NCBI GenBank assembly: GCA_002412595.1
Contig: DHVJ01000050.1
Span: forward strand, 214-64,213
Reading direction: 5' to 3'
Source: Anaerolineaceae bacterium UBA5211
Lineage (GTDB): Bacteria > Chloroflexota > Anaerolineae > Anaerolineales > Anaerolineaceae
Length of the DNA stretch: 64,000 nt
A program made the translations under genes and the position numbers. Below, piece after piece: positions 1 through 9,639 of the stretch (positions within the stretch are counted from its first letter, which is position 1; every line of letters starts with the position of its first letter). The notes under the pieces are model-generated. The model was not told where the DNA came from and ran no database searches. It saw nothing but the letters and a program-made list of their open reading frames with translations.

Positions 1-273
1 GGTGTGGTGGTAATCATCGCGGCCCACATCGTCCAGGTCGTTATGCTTACCCGCCACACGCATGCACTTCTGTGAATTGACCGCGCGCGTATAAGGACGT
101 TTGTCTGTCCCTAAAAATACATCCTTGAATTGCACCATTCCAGCGTTAGTGAACAATAGTGTCTGGTCACCTCCCGGGACAAGGGAAGCGGATGGTACAA
201 ATTTGTGCCCTTTTTGAATAAAGAAATCAATAAATTCTTTGCGGATCTGGTTACCAGTTAAATTTTTCGGCAT
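1..273 (-). CDS. alaS: Alanyl-tRNA synthetase, N-terminal fragment (cut by window edge)
   Basis: Reading the minus strand from the ATG at 273 gives 91 codons open to the window edge. The translation begins MPKNLTGNQIRKEFIDFF and continues with the class II catalytic-core pattern typical of bacterial AlaRS (LFTNAGMVQFK, then a YTRAVNSQKCMRVAGKHND segment). AlaRS charges tRNA-Ala in the cytoplasm. A strong ribosome-binding site (GAGGAG) lies 4-5 nt before the ATG. The gene sits 66 nt downstream of the peptidase gene on the same strand, with no obvious terminator between, so read-through from the upstream operon is possible. Only the N-terminus is visible; the rest lies outside the window. Confidence 0.93.
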   Translation of the reverse strand, partial: MPKNLTGNQIRKEFIDFFIQKGHKFVPSASLVPGGDQTLLFTNAGMVQFKDVFLGTDKRPYTRAVNSQKCMRVAGKHNDLDDVGRDDYHHT

Positions 274-339
274 GTGCTCCTCATAATTTATAGAATGGAA
301 ACTTGATTATAAATTAAACGGGAAAGATTTTGAATTGTT

Positions 340-2832
340 TTAGCGTGAAACAGCCAACTTGATGACCTTCCCATCCTCATCCAACGTGACGCGTGCGAAT
401 TGTTCGTGTACGTTGTGCGCCACTTTGGTCTTTTGGCTGTACATCACCTCGGTTCGCAGCGTGTATGCGCTGCCACTCGCGGCCTGATTGCCTTTGGCGG
501 GAGACTGGATCACTTTGGCAATACGGATCTGGTGTTCGCGTACTTTCATGGAAGCACTGTCCAGGCTGGGCAGGTAAGTCGCCATCATAACATTCAAGTT
601 AGCTGCCACCTCTTTGGAAATGCGCGGCGCTTTTGTCAACGCACCGTCCTGATCAGATACCGCTTTGATATCTACGCGCTTCTCGCCACGGGTCATCCCT
701 TTATCCAGGTAGATATTGGCTTCCAGGTAACCCAGTGGGTCTCCATAAAGCACAAATGAAAGCAACGTTTTCTGGTCTTCGCCGTCCAGGTAACCCTGGC
801 GCTGAGTCATCACGTCAATTAAGCCCAACTTAGCCTGCATAAAAGCTTCACCAAATGAAGAACCATCTTTGGTATATTTCCACAAAATAAAGGCAAATAA
901 GTCAGCCCCAATCAGCGGAGTGTACACCGATCCGTAGGAGATACAGGTGGAAGCGACCAGCCCCTGGCTGCCGATGGAAATCAGCTTGAGTGCCATGGAA
1001 TCATCGATTGTTTTATCGATGATATAACCGCCATAACAGGCCTCACTGATGACCAGGTCGATGTTATTGCTGGATTTGGGTAGGGTATCTACACTGATAG
1101 CCACTGGGAAGTCCGGCCCATCGGCATCTTCGCTGTAATCGCGCTGGCCGTACCATTCCGGCGTGGTGGCCATGCCGTGCAGGTTGAAATAAGCACATTT
1201 AGCTTTCATCAGGTTTTCGACATCGATCGTGTCCGAGTCAAATTGCGGGCAAACCCTCAAATCCGAACCGGTTCCGATCGGCCGGAATGCCGCCATGGAT
1301 GAACGGCGCCAGACCGAAGCGGAATAACCGAAATCGCGTGGTTTTTTTACCATGTCACGGAAAATGCTGGAGGGTGTGATCCTTCCTGTCAATAATGAGA
1401 ATGCCTGACTGATGAATGAAGTGGTATTCAGCGTAGATTTTTGGAATTCGATCGCATGCCGCAACTGCTCCAGGATCAAGCCCGCATCGTTGCCCTTCTC
1501 ACCCGGGAATCGTCCCACCGGCCATTCAGGCGACAGGTAGTTGCCTGAAGTAGTTGCATACGGATTATCCGAATAAACTTCTTCATCACTATCATCGGTT
1601 GGATTGGGTAATTTGTGGAACGGCACTACCTCGTGGCAGCCCACGATCAATACTGCGCCCACCATCAGTGATTTTTCTTTAAGCGCCTTGTCCAGATCAG
1701 TCAACGCCAATTTGATCTTCCAGGGATCCACCGCGCTGATATTGGTCAGTCCCCATTGATCCATATAGCTGAAATCGTCCGGCAGAAAAACCATCGCTTC
1801 CCAGTTTTCCTTCTGTTTAACAACCCCGGCTAATTCTTCCATTTTCTGGATTAATACCTCAGTGGTCTTGCTGCCATATTTGGCCTCCAAACCCAGACGT
1901 GTGCTGAGGATCACGTAAACAGGTGTGGGACTGCTGCTGCCTTTTCGGGATGCTTTTCTGGCGGGGATTTCTTCACGGGCGCTCTTGTTATCATGCATCG
2001 GCCTGTGTGAACCCGGACGATGAGCCGTGTATTTCGCGCCCTCAATTTCCCCAGCGTTCAGTTGATTCCAGTTCAAAGACACAGCAATACTGGAAGGCAC
2101 TTGCATGGTCAGGTCGATTGATTGCAGCTTAGGCCATAGTGACGAAAAATCATGTCCGCTGCCCCACATGCGGTCAGCCACAAGTCCAGCCGGGTCTTTA
2201 CCCACACAGCTATGCAGCAGCGAGACGGCGTCCGCTTCTTTTCCAGTTTCAAACAGTGCTTTGGCTCGACACAAATCAATTTGGAGGCAGTTCGGCCAAC
2301 GTTGGTGATAAATTTCCGTCAACTGCAGCAGGGTCTTACTTTCATCAACCAGGCTGGACAGGCGGCAATGCTCCACCACCGCCAGCAGGTTTTCCTGTTC
2401 GTTAGAGATAATTTTTCGCAGCAGCTTCTCGCTGTGCGCGTATTCCTTTTTATGAATGCCCTGGCGCACAGCCCGCAAAGTGACTGCCCATGGATAAATT
2501 TCAGCGATGTCGTCCATACGCCCGGTTAGAACATGGATGGCTGAGTTGAGTGCTTTCTTGTTCTCGCTGATATTAAGTTTGATCAACAAATCATAGGCTG
2601 AAACAAATTCAGGATCGCGGACCAGTAGTTCTTCTAATATCTTTGCGGCTGCCTGGTCATCTGTTTGTAAGTGTTTGACTGTCGCCAGCTGGTAGCGTGC
2701 CACAATGTCATTGGGATATTTCTCGAACCACAATTCCAAAAAATCTTCTAAAAATGAAAATTCCGCGGTTTTAATTCCCGCGTGCAGGATTTTATCAAAG
2801 TCTGCTCTTCCAAGTGCGATGGCTGCTGACAT
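340..2832 (-). CDS. TPR protein with C-terminal caspase-like (peptidase C25/gingipain-like) domain
   Basis: 830 residues. The first ~220 residues are helical TPR-like repeats. A charged linker (about 265-300) leads into an alpha/beta domain starting at VYVILSTRLG (about 305). The clan CD catalytic dyad is visible: His552 in NLHGM and Cys599 in SEACYGG, followed by a GSQGLVASTC strand and a late LYGDP motif as in gingipain-type C25 peptidases. There is no signal peptide, so unlike secreted gingipains it should act in the cytoplasm. It starts 6 nt after the stop of the giant TPR gene, implying translational coupling. The family assignment rests on motifs and fold order; the substrate is unknown. 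It is inferred to be the output enzyme of the sigma-54-controlled operon. Confidence 0.75.
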   Translation of the reverse strand: MSAAIALGRADFDKILHAGIKTAEFSFLEDFLELWFEKYPNDIVARYQLATVKHLQTDDQAAAKILEELLVRDPEFVSAYDLLIKLNISENKKALNSAIHVLTGRMDDIAEIYPWAVTLRAVRQGIHKKEYAHSEKLLRKIISNEQENLLAVVEHCRLSSLVDESKTLLQLTEIYHQRWPNCLQIDLCRAKALFETGKEADAVSLLHSCVGKDPAGLVADRMWGSGHDFSSLWPKLQSIDLTMQVPSSIAVSLNWNQLNAGEIEGAKYTAHRPGSHRPMHDNKSAREEIPARKASRKGSSSPTPVYVILSTRLGLEAKYGSKTTEVLIQKMEELAGVVKQKENWEAMVFLPDDFSYMDQWGLTNISAVDPWKIKLALTDLDKALKEKSLMVGAVLIVGCHEVVPFHKLPNPTDDSDEEVYSDNPYATTSGNYLSPEWPVGRFPGEKGNDAGLILEQLRHAIEFQKSTLNTTSFISQAFSLLTGRITPSSIFRDMVKKPRDFGYSASVWRRSSMAAFRPIGTGSDLRVCPQFDSDTIDVENLMKAKCAYFNLHGMATTPEWYGQRDYSEDADGPDFPVAISVDTLPKSSNNIDLVISEACYGGYIIDKTIDDSMALKLISIGSQGLVASTCISYGSVYTPLIGADLFAFILWKYTKDGSSFGEAFMQAKLGLIDVMTQRQGYLDGEDQKTLLSFVLYGDPLGYLEANIYLDKGMTRGEKRVDIKAVSDQDGALTKAPRISKEVAANLNVMMATYLPSLDSASMKVREHQIRIAKVIQSPAKGNQAASGSAYTLRTEVMYSQKTKVAHNVHEQFARVTLDEDGKVIKLAVSR

Positions 2833-2838
2833 AGTAGG

Positions 2839-5800
2839 TTAGGCCTCTTCTACAAAGGTATCGTTTTGCATGTTCCCTTGTATTATATTGGCATTCGTCA
2901 GTGTGCTCAACAAACGTTTTACGTTTTCATCACGCGGATTAATAGAGGCCGCCTGCTGCAAATTCTCCTGAGCCAGATGGTACTGTCCTTGTTGGTAATA
3001 CAGCAACCCTAAGGCACTGGGCAGATCAAAATTGAGGGGAATGGCCCGTTGTCCCTTCTGCAGCGTTTCCGTGGCTGCCACGATATCCCGGCGGGATTGA
3101 TAAATTCGCGCCAATTCGATGTAGAACGCGGCTTCAAATGGTGCATTCTGGATGGCTTTGATCAATAGATCCACAGCTTTATCCAGATCACCGCTTTGAC
3201 CGAAAATTCTGGCCAACATACTCATCGGTTGGGAATCCAGTGGGTTGAGCTGCAGTGCCCGTTCAGCAAATTCCTCTGATAAATCCAACTTGCCCATTTC
3301 CAGATAATTCTTGGCCGTTTCCAACAACAGTGCGCTGTTATCCGAATCATAGGACTTCGGCAGCAGGAATTCCAAGGCTTTCTCAGCACCTTTCACTGCC
3401 CGGATGTATTCTGCTTGCCGGATGATCACATCCGCGTTTTGCTGGATTTCTGTATTTTGCAGGTGCTGCAGATAATCCAGGGCTGCCTGACTGCTTTCAC
3501 CCTTTTCAATGATGGCAGCTTTTTGCAGCAAAATCTGCGCATCATGCGGCTGTATTTGGTCAGCTTCGGATATCATCTCACGGGCTTTCTCCAGGTTGCC
3601 AACTGCCATTGCCACTTCACTCAACAGCAGGTGCACGCGTGCATCCTTGGGGTTGATTTTGCGCGCGTTTTCCAGGTATCGAGCGGCCTTCTGTAATTTA
3701 TTATTTTTGATACCCAACTCACCCAATTGCAGCAATACGTCAAAATCTTGCCGGGTGCCGTTCAGTTTCTTTTCCAAATAGGCAATGCCCACCGGACTGC
3801 CTGCTTGCAGGCTTAATTCACCCAAATATATCTGTGTGTCATCATCCTTGTTGACTTCCGCCGCTTTTTTAAAATGCTCCAGCGATGAACGCACATCTCC
3901 CAGCGATTTGCTCATTTCACCGGCTTGCAATTGCCATTTATATTCTTCCGGCCAATCAGCCAGGGCTAAATTGAGGGCCGCATATGCGTCCGCGTTTTGA
4001 CCCAAGTTTTTCTTTCCAAATGCCAATAGTGCGTATTTAAGCGCATCAGCCTGACCGCTCCGCAGCAGCGCGGTGGTATATTCCACTGATTTAATTGGGT
4101 TGTCCTTCAATTCCAATATCGCTAAAATCATCCATGCTTCAGGATCATCCTGAAAATTATCCATCAATATTTGTGCTTTTTGGCTGCCCTCACACAGGTA
4201 AGTTGCCGTCAACTGCACATAAGCATGAGTGCCTGCCATATTTTCGATCTGGAATTGACCAATTCCGGATTCGCCATTACCCAGCCAGAATTTGATATCC
4301 GCAATCAGAGCGCCAATTTCTTTGTCCTCACGGATTTTAGGGTCTTCGCTGTTGCATAGTGCCTCAAAGCATGCCAGATCGTCATCATTGATCGCATCCA
4401 GGTGAATTTCGACATCAAGCTTATGTTTGAGCCAGTTTTCAAAAACTACCCGAACCATTGCCTTCAGGAAAAGGCTGGCAGTGGTCTGAGTAAATCCGCA
4501 CAAATCGATAGCTTGCCGGACAATTTCCATGGCTTGTGAATAGTGCTTAAGTTCAAGCGTAGCTTCCGCCAACCACAAAATATTGCCATTATTCCCGTCA
4601 AATAGCATTTGCGGATCCGCTTGTTGAATTGTTAACAATTCATCCAATAAAGCGGCAGCATCATCATGATTGCCGTTCCGTTCCAGTAAACGCGCCTGCA
4701 GGGCTTTGACACGCGCTGATTGGGGTGTCACTTCCAAACAGCGAGAAAGCACATTGGCCGCCAAGACTTCCTGCCCAAATTGCAGTGCGGTCTCCCCCCA
4801 TATAGGCATGTTCGTGCGAATCGCGCTAATGGCTTTCCAATCAGGTGAATTTTCCAATATCTCTTGGACAATCGCATCCTCACCCAAAATATGGGCCAAT
4901 TCAAGTGCCAGTGTTTGCAGGCCCAGGTCATTCGGAAAACGATCCAGGTTTTTCATCACTTGCTCGAAAGCACCGATAATATCTTTGCTAGCTATGCGCA
5001 GTTCAATGGAATATGCGTACAAATCCTGGGGTTTCCCATTGAAACGCTGCCATGCTTCTGGTGGCTGTATGCCGCGTATTGCATTTAAGTTAACTAAACT
5101 GTGCGCGGGCGACTCGACCAATTCCAGAGCCAACTGGATTGCCGCAAGAGCTTCATGCGGCTGATCAAGCTTCATATAAAACTCGGCTTTGAGCGCCAAA
5201 ACAGCCGAATTGGTATGTTCAATCAGGTTAAGTAAATTGGCTGCTTTGCGTGTCTCGTTCATTTTCAAATACAGGAAGGCAGCTGATAGATATTCGCCAT
5301 CCCGGATCTCTTCTTTTCCGGAAAGGAATCCTTCCAATAAGCGCCGTGCTTCTTTTTCCAATCCCGCCTGCAGCAAGATCTGGACGCAAGCCAATCGATC
5401 GCCGGCAGAAGCCGCATCGGTCAAGCCTGATTTTCGAACGTAGGTCAGGGTCTTTTCCGTTTCTTTTTTTCCAGCATACAATTCCGCCAATCCTATTAGT
5501 AGAATTGTATTTTTAGGTTGGATTTGGGCAAATTTTTCCAGGTTGAGCAGCCATTGGTCAGACCGTTTCAGGCTGGCATTGATCTCCATCATATCTGCAA
5601 TATCCAGGCTGCCCTGCGCCAGCATTGCCGTGAATACAGACATAGCTTCATCGTATAAACCTATGCGTCCAAGCGCTTTGAGCAACATGACGTTTAGTGC
5701 TTTTTTCTGCGGCTGTGCTTTACCGGCCTCTTTGAAGTTCACTACAGCCAGGTCAAACTGACCCTTTTCAAAATAATATTTTCCCAACCCAGCATGCACG

Positions 5801-8055
5801 CGCCAAATCTCCGGATTGAGATGATTATTTTTATCAGCCAGGATTTCTTGATAGCAACTCAATTTATGATCCGGGTCTAATTCAGTTCGGATGACCTGCA
5901 GGAGCATATTCTCTGGGTATTTCTGGAAATTCGCTTCAAACTGTTCATCCAAAATGACCCGCGATATAGCAGTGCTCTCCAACGGGAATTTTTCCTGACG
6001 ACTTTCCAATAATGCCAATCCATATTGGACCAGCCAAGATTCACAAACATCTTTGCGCTGCAGTAAGGGTTCCAAAAGCTCTCTGGCCTGCCAATGCTTA
6101 CCCTGCTCATTTAATATTTGTGCCTGATAAGCGGTCAAATGGGGTGCCAAAATCCATTTCCCTACTGTGTTATGGAGGATTTCAGCTGCGCAACTTAAAT
6201 CCGAATCTTCAAGACAAGCCGCAATTAGTTTTTCGATGGCGGATAAATTGTTGATTTGGCTATCCGCTGCGGCTTGTGCCAGGATATTCTTGCAGTTATC
6301 ACGATCGCCAGCCTGATCTGCCAGTTCGTACCGTTTAACATAAATTTCCGGAGTATTTAATTCCAGTGAGGAGAGTGACTCAAATACTTCGCGTGCTTCG
6401 TCCCACTGTTCGGTTTTTTGGTAGTATTCAATCAGAAAACGAATGGAATAACGGTCGCGTTTGCGGTTTTGCAGAAATGCGTCAATCAACTGTTGAGCTG
6501 ATTCAGAATGAGCGTTGTCTAATTCAATCAAAGCTTCCAGGACTTGAAATAAACCCTCGCTGCTGTAGAAATTATTGGCGTAATTTTTAGTTTCTTCAAG
6601 ACAGTTTGCGTCACCAGCTTTATAGCAGCAAATCGCTTTTTTCTGATAATCATCCAATGAAACCAGATTGATGCGCTTCCAAACGACCAAAGCGGGCAGC
6701 CACTTTCCGCTATTTTGCAGCGCCTCTACCTGGTTAATCTTTTCTTCTCGGGTCAGATCAGCTAGGAGCTCTAAATGTTCATAATATAAGGCGGATTTAG
6801 CATAATCCCCATATTCTGAATTCAACCGGGCGGCCAGGCGCAGCAGATCCGCGTTGAGCGGCTGAAAGGCTATCAAGCAGTCAGCAGACTGAGCCGCTTC
6901 GTTGATTAGGCCCAAATCCATTAACAGATTAACCAGTTGTACCGGACTAACAACACTTCCCAAATTTCCTTCCTCAAAGAGAGAACCGATATCTCGGGAA
7001 ACCGTAATTTCGTGATAAATTTGCTTGCCAATTTTTCGAGCTGTTTCCAGGTCGCTGTCTTTGATTTGGGTTGCCTGAAGCGCTTTCCCGGCCACGCCAT
7101 TTGCGGACGCCATCGATAATTTTGCGGAGAGATCGGCATCATTTTTCTCCGGCATCTTTATGGCATTGTTCAACGCTGTTAGCATTTGACTGAGTTGTTC
7201 ACTATTGTTCAAAGCTATTTTGGAAAAATCATCCGCCAATTCCTTGTGCGAACTATAGTTTGCTAAACAGGCATAGTTCCTGAAAAAATCAATATTTCGC
7301 AGTAAATCTTGCCCATTGTTGGAATTCAATTTTGAGGAAACCGCGATTACTTCATTGACTGGATTATTGAGCAAATAACCATCCGCCATGCGCTGGATAA
7401 TGGTTTTAGATTCATACAAGCTCATTTTCTTCAATAATTGAAGTAAATCATCCAAGGCAACTTTGGGAATAATTTGATCATCGTTTTGATATTCTGCTTC
7501 AATCCAAGAGGGATTCGCGCTGAGTATGAAAGCCAGCAAATCCGGCATGCAGGTATTGGAATTTTGCGTGAATTCCTGCAGGAATACAGGTCGCTCGTTG
7601 CTCAGGTATAAAACCAGGGTGAAAACCGTCCCCCAAAGCTCTTGAATTTCGCTGGCATTTAACTGATCCAAGCCTTTTTCTTCCAAATACTTTGACCAAC
7701 TAACGCTGGAACTCTTTTCAGAAAGAATGCCGGCAGCCACGGGGGCAATTTGATCAAGCGGAATGGTTAATTTTTGATTGGTTTTTTGGGGTAAAGCTTG
7801 CGGGGTAATCTGACTGGGATCGAAAGAATTACTTCCAGATGAAAGTACACCTATTGCAGCCAGGCATACATGCGCAGCGCTCCAATTCTCTTTTTGGGTG
7901 GGTAACAATGCCAGCAGGTTCTCCAGATAGCCTTCATCGGCCAGACGGTTCCAAATGACGCGGTGATGGATCAGTCCTGAGACGACAATTTCGGCGTCAT
8001 TTCTGGAGAAATGCTGTTTAAATACATAGATTGGATCGCTGTTACCCATAGTCAC
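2839..8055 (-). CDS. Giant tetratricopeptide-repeat protein (about 1738 aa)
   Basis: Almost the whole length is built from degenerate 34-residue helix-turn-helix TPR units. The clearest lie in the C-terminal third, for example the repeated A..Y...G....A...L..A...NP pattern, with NPLDSQPMSMLARIFGQSGD near the end. No signal peptide, transmembrane segment or enzymatic motif was seen, so it is best read as a cytosolic scaffold. It sits between a small membrane protein and the TPR/caspase-like peptidase in a tight three-gene unit. The start could be GTG at 8055 or ATG at 8049; a purine-rich AGGCAGG precedes both. Its partner proteins and function are not recognisable from sequence. Confidence 0.8.
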   Translation of the reverse strand: MTMGNSDPIYVFKQHFSRNDAEIVVSGLIHHRVIWNRLADEGYLENLLALLPTQKENWSAAHVCLAAIGVLSSGSNSFDPSQITPQALPQKTNQKLTIPLDQIAPVAAGILSEKSSSVSWSKYLEEKGLDQLNASEIQELWGTVFTLVLYLSNERPVFLQEFTQNSNTCMPDLLAFILSANPSWIEAEYQNDDQIIPKVALDDLLQLLKKMSLYESKTIIQRMADGYLLNNPVNEVIAVSSKLNSNNGQDLLRNIDFFRNYACLANYSSHKELADDFSKIALNNSEQLSQMLTALNNAIKMPEKNDADLSAKLSMASANGVAGKALQATQIKDSDLETARKIGKQIYHEITVSRDIGSLFEEGNLGSVVSPVQLVNLLMDLGLINEAAQSADCLIAFQPLNADLLRLAARLNSEYGDYAKSALYYEHLELLADLTREEKINQVEALQNSGKWLPALVVWKRINLVSLDDYQKKAICCYKAGDANCLEETKNYANNFYSSEGLFQVLEALIELDNAHSESAQQLIDAFLQNRKRDRYSIRFLIEYYQKTEQWDEAREVFESLSSLELNTPEIYVKRYELADQAGDRDNCKNILAQAAADSQINNLSAIEKLIAACLEDSDLSCAAEILHNTVGKWILAPHLTAYQAQILNEQGKHWQARELLEPLLQRKDVCESWLVQYGLALLESRQEKFPLESTAISRVILDEQFEANFQKYPENMLLQVIRTELDPDHKLSCYQEILADKNNHLNPEIWRVHAGLGKYYFEKGQFDLAVVNFKEAGKAQPQKKALNVMLLKALGRIGLYDEAMSVFTAMLAQGSLDIADMMEINASLKRSDQWLLNLEKFAQIQPKNTILLIGLAELYAGKKETEKTLTYVRKSGLTDAASAGDRLACVQILLQAGLEKEARRLLEGFLSGKEEIRDGEYLSAAFLYLKMNETRKAANLLNLIEHTNSAVLALKAEFYMKLDQPHEALAAIQLALELVESPAHSLVNLNAIRGIQPPEAWQRFNGKPQDLYAYSIELRIASKDIIGAFEQVMKNLDRFPNDLGLQTLALELAHILGEDAIVQEILENSPDWKAISAIRTNMPIWGETALQFGQEVLAANVLSRCLEVTPQSARVKALQARLLERNGNHDDAAALLDELLTIQQADPQMLFDGNNGNILWLAEATLELKHYSQAMEIVRQAIDLCGFTQTTASLFLKAMVRVVFENWLKHKLDVEIHLDAINDDDLACFEALCNSEDPKIREDKEIGALIADIKFWLGNGESGIGQFQIENMAGTHAYVQLTATYLCEGSQKAQILMDNFQDDPEAWMILAILELKDNPIKSVEYTTALLRSGQADALKYALLAFGKKNLGQNADAYAALNLALADWPEEYKWQLQAGEMSKSLGDVRSSLEHFKKAAEVNKDDDTQIYLGELSLQAGSPVGIAYLEKKLNGTRQDFDVLLQLGELGIKNNKLQKAARYLENARKINPKDARVHLLLSEVAMAVGNLEKAREMISEADQIQPHDAQILLQKAAIIEKGESSQAALDYLQHLQNTEIQQNADVIIRQAEYIRAVKGAEKALEFLLPKSYDSDNSALLLETAKNYLEMGKLDLSEEFAERALQLNPLDSQPMSMLARIFGQSGDLDKAVDLLIKAIQNAPFEAAFYIELARIYQSRRDIVAATETLQKGQRAIPLNFDLPSALGLLYYQQGQYHLAQENLQQAASINPRDENVKRLLSTLTNANIIQGNMQNDTFVEEA

Positions 8056-8070
8056 CTGCCTGATCCCGTC

Positions 8071-8394
8071 TTAGACGACGCGAGAAACCAGGTAATATGC
8101 GACTACGAACAGGACAAACGAAACAAAAATCAGGAAAATACCGACACCAACCTTGGTTTTGGTCATCTCAGTAATAGACTTCAACACTTCTGATATGCCA
8201 TTGACCAGATCGGTAACATCATCGGTCAGTCCTTTTTCTGTTAATTTGGCTGAATTGGCCGTAATTTCATTAAAATCTGAGCTATTGACCCGAAAAGCCA
8301 GGGTGAATAAACCAACAATGAAAGCAATTACGCCCAACGCCAGCACGATTCCTGCCAGAGTTAGAACAAAGTCGTTTGCGCTTAATGCGAACAT
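8071..8394 (-). CDS. Small membrane protein with two transmembrane helices
   Basis: 107 residues from the ATG at 8394, chosen because GGAGG lies 5 nt upstream; a TTG 12 nt further upstream overlaps that ribosome-binding site and is unlikely. There is a hydrophobic helix near residues 8-35 (LTLAGIVLALGVIAFIVGLF) and another near the C-terminus (GIFLIFVSFVLFVVAYYLV). A polar, probably helical segment of about 40 residues connects them. It is the first gene after the sigma-54 promoter and is followed 15 nt later by the giant TPR gene. It may anchor the TPR/peptidase proteins to the membrane; this is inference. No known family was recognised. Confidence 0.8.
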   Translation of the reverse strand: MFALSANDFVLTLAGIVLALGVIAFIVGLFTLAFRVNSSDFNEITANSAKLTEKGLTDDVTDLVNGISEVLKSITEMTKTKVGVGIFLIFVSFVLFVVAYYLVSRVV

Positions 8395-8429
8395 CACTAC
8401 CTCCAAAATACTTTTATATGCAGGTAATG

Positions 8430-8446
8430 ATGCAATTTATGTGCCA
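8430..8446 (-). promoter_or_regulatory. Sigma-54 (-24/-12) promoter
   Basis: The minus strand reads TGGCACATAAATTGCAT, matching TGGCAC-N5-TTGCA/T with the invariant GG and GC ten nucleotides apart. It lies in the 64-nt gap between the response-regulator gene and the small membrane protein gene. The expected transcription start would be near 8420, leaving a leader of about 26 nt with a good ribosome-binding site. The rpoN gene and an AAA+ activator with GAFTGA are immediately upstream. Confidence 0.88.
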
Positions 8447-8458
8447 GGAATTGGTTTA

Positions 8459-9637
8459 TTAATTCCCTTTTTTCGTGATATCCATGGGCAGGTCACCCAG
8501 CGCGATTTTTTCACCATCGCTGAATAACATGGCACGTTGGATAATATTGCTCAATTCCCGGATGTTTCCCTGCCATTTGTAATTGACCAGCGCTTCTAGG
8601 GCATCCGGAGAAATGTTGACGATATTCTTTCCCATTTGCATGTTGTATTTGTTGATGAAAAATCCTACCAACTCCGGGATATCTTGTTTTCTGTCGCGTA
8701 AGGGCAGCAAATGCAAGTCAACCACTTTCAAACGGTAATACAAATCCTCGCGGAATTTTTCTTCCTTGATCAACTCCTGTACATCGCGGTTGGATGCCGC
8801 GAGAATTTGTACATCCACGTTGATCAAAGCTGTGCCGCCCACCCGCCGGAAAGCGTGTTCTTCAATGGCACGCAGCAGCTTGGCTTGGATATCCGTTGGC
8901 ATGGAGGAAATTTCATCCAGGAATAAAATCCCACCGTCCGCCACTTCCATCAGGCCATGTTTGCGTTTCTCTGCCCCCGTAAATGCTCCCTGCTCGTAAC
9001 CGAACAATTCTGATTCCAACACCGTAGGTTGAATAGCCGCGCAATTGATGGCAATAAAGGGTTTTTTAGCACGCGGGCTGGTTTGGTGGATAAAACGTGC
9101 TAAAACCTCTTTACCCGTGCCGGTTTCGCCGGTGATCAACACCGAAACGGAAGCATCGGCTGCTTTGGCAGCATGTTCCATCAGCATTTTAAATTCGGGT
9201 GAATTGCCAACCACAAAATCGTTCGAATTTTGTTGGCTCTGCCTGAAATGGTTCAACTCTCGGCGCATTTGGATAATCTCTGTTGCACGAGAAATAGAGG
9301 TTTCCAGATTTTCCAGGTCCATAATGGGTTTTGTCAGAAAATCATGCGCGCCGTTTTTCATGGCATCCACTGCCATTTGAATATCGCCATAACCCGTAAT
9401 CAGAATGACGGGCGGTTTGGAAGGCATAGCTGTGATTTCCGTCAGAAAATCCAGGCCGAGCCCGTCCGGCAGTTGTACATCCAAAACGATAATATCGCCG
9501 TCTCCTTTGGCCAGAAATTCGCGCCCCTCTTTAATAGTTCCAGCCTCAAAAACCTCATAGCCGCTGGTTCTTAGATATTCGGAAATATTATGGCGTGCGT
9601 GATCTTCGTCGTCAATGATTAATATGGTGTAGCTCAT
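8459..9637 (-). CDS. NtrC-family sigma-54 response regulator without a DNA-binding domain
   Basis: 392 residues. The receiver domain (1-120) has the phospho-acceptor Asp53 in VLDVQLPDG and Lys103 in LTKP. The AAA+ domain has Walker A GETGTGKE (170-177), the sigma-54-contacting GAFTGA loop (217-222), Walker B GILFLDE (236-242) and the GNIREL sensor II region. The protein ends about 35 residues after GNIREL, so the usual C-terminal Fis-type helix-turn-helix is missing. Its gene follows the kinase gene by 2 nt. It is predicted to activate RpoN holoenzyme from solution, most obviously at the promoter that follows. Confidence 0.92.
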   Translation of the reverse strand: MSYTILIIDDEDHARHNISEYLRTSGYEVFEAGTIKEGREFLAKGDGDIIVLDVQLPDGLGLDFLTEITAMPSKPPVILITGYGDIQMAVDAMKNGAHDFLTKPIMDLENLETSISRATEIIQMRRELNHFRQSQQNSNDFVVGNSPEFKMLMEHAAKAADASVSVLITGETGTGKEVLARFIHQTSPRAKKPFIAINCAAIQPTVLESELFGYEQGAFTGAEKRKHGLMEVADGGILFLDEISSMPTDIQAKLLRAIEEHAFRRVGGTALINVDVQILAASNRDVQELIKEEKFREDLYYRLKVVDLHLLPLRDRKQDIPELVGFFINKYNMQMGKNIVNISPDALEALVNYKWQGNIRELSNIIQRAMLFSDGEKIALGDLPMDITKKGN

Positions 9638-9639
9638 GC

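Noticed and set aside
340..8055. Relation of the TPR/caspase-like pair to type III-E CRISPR (gRAMP/Craspase)
   Set aside because: No Cas7-11-like protein, no CRISPR array and no other cas gene in the window, and the peptidase motifs are C25-like.
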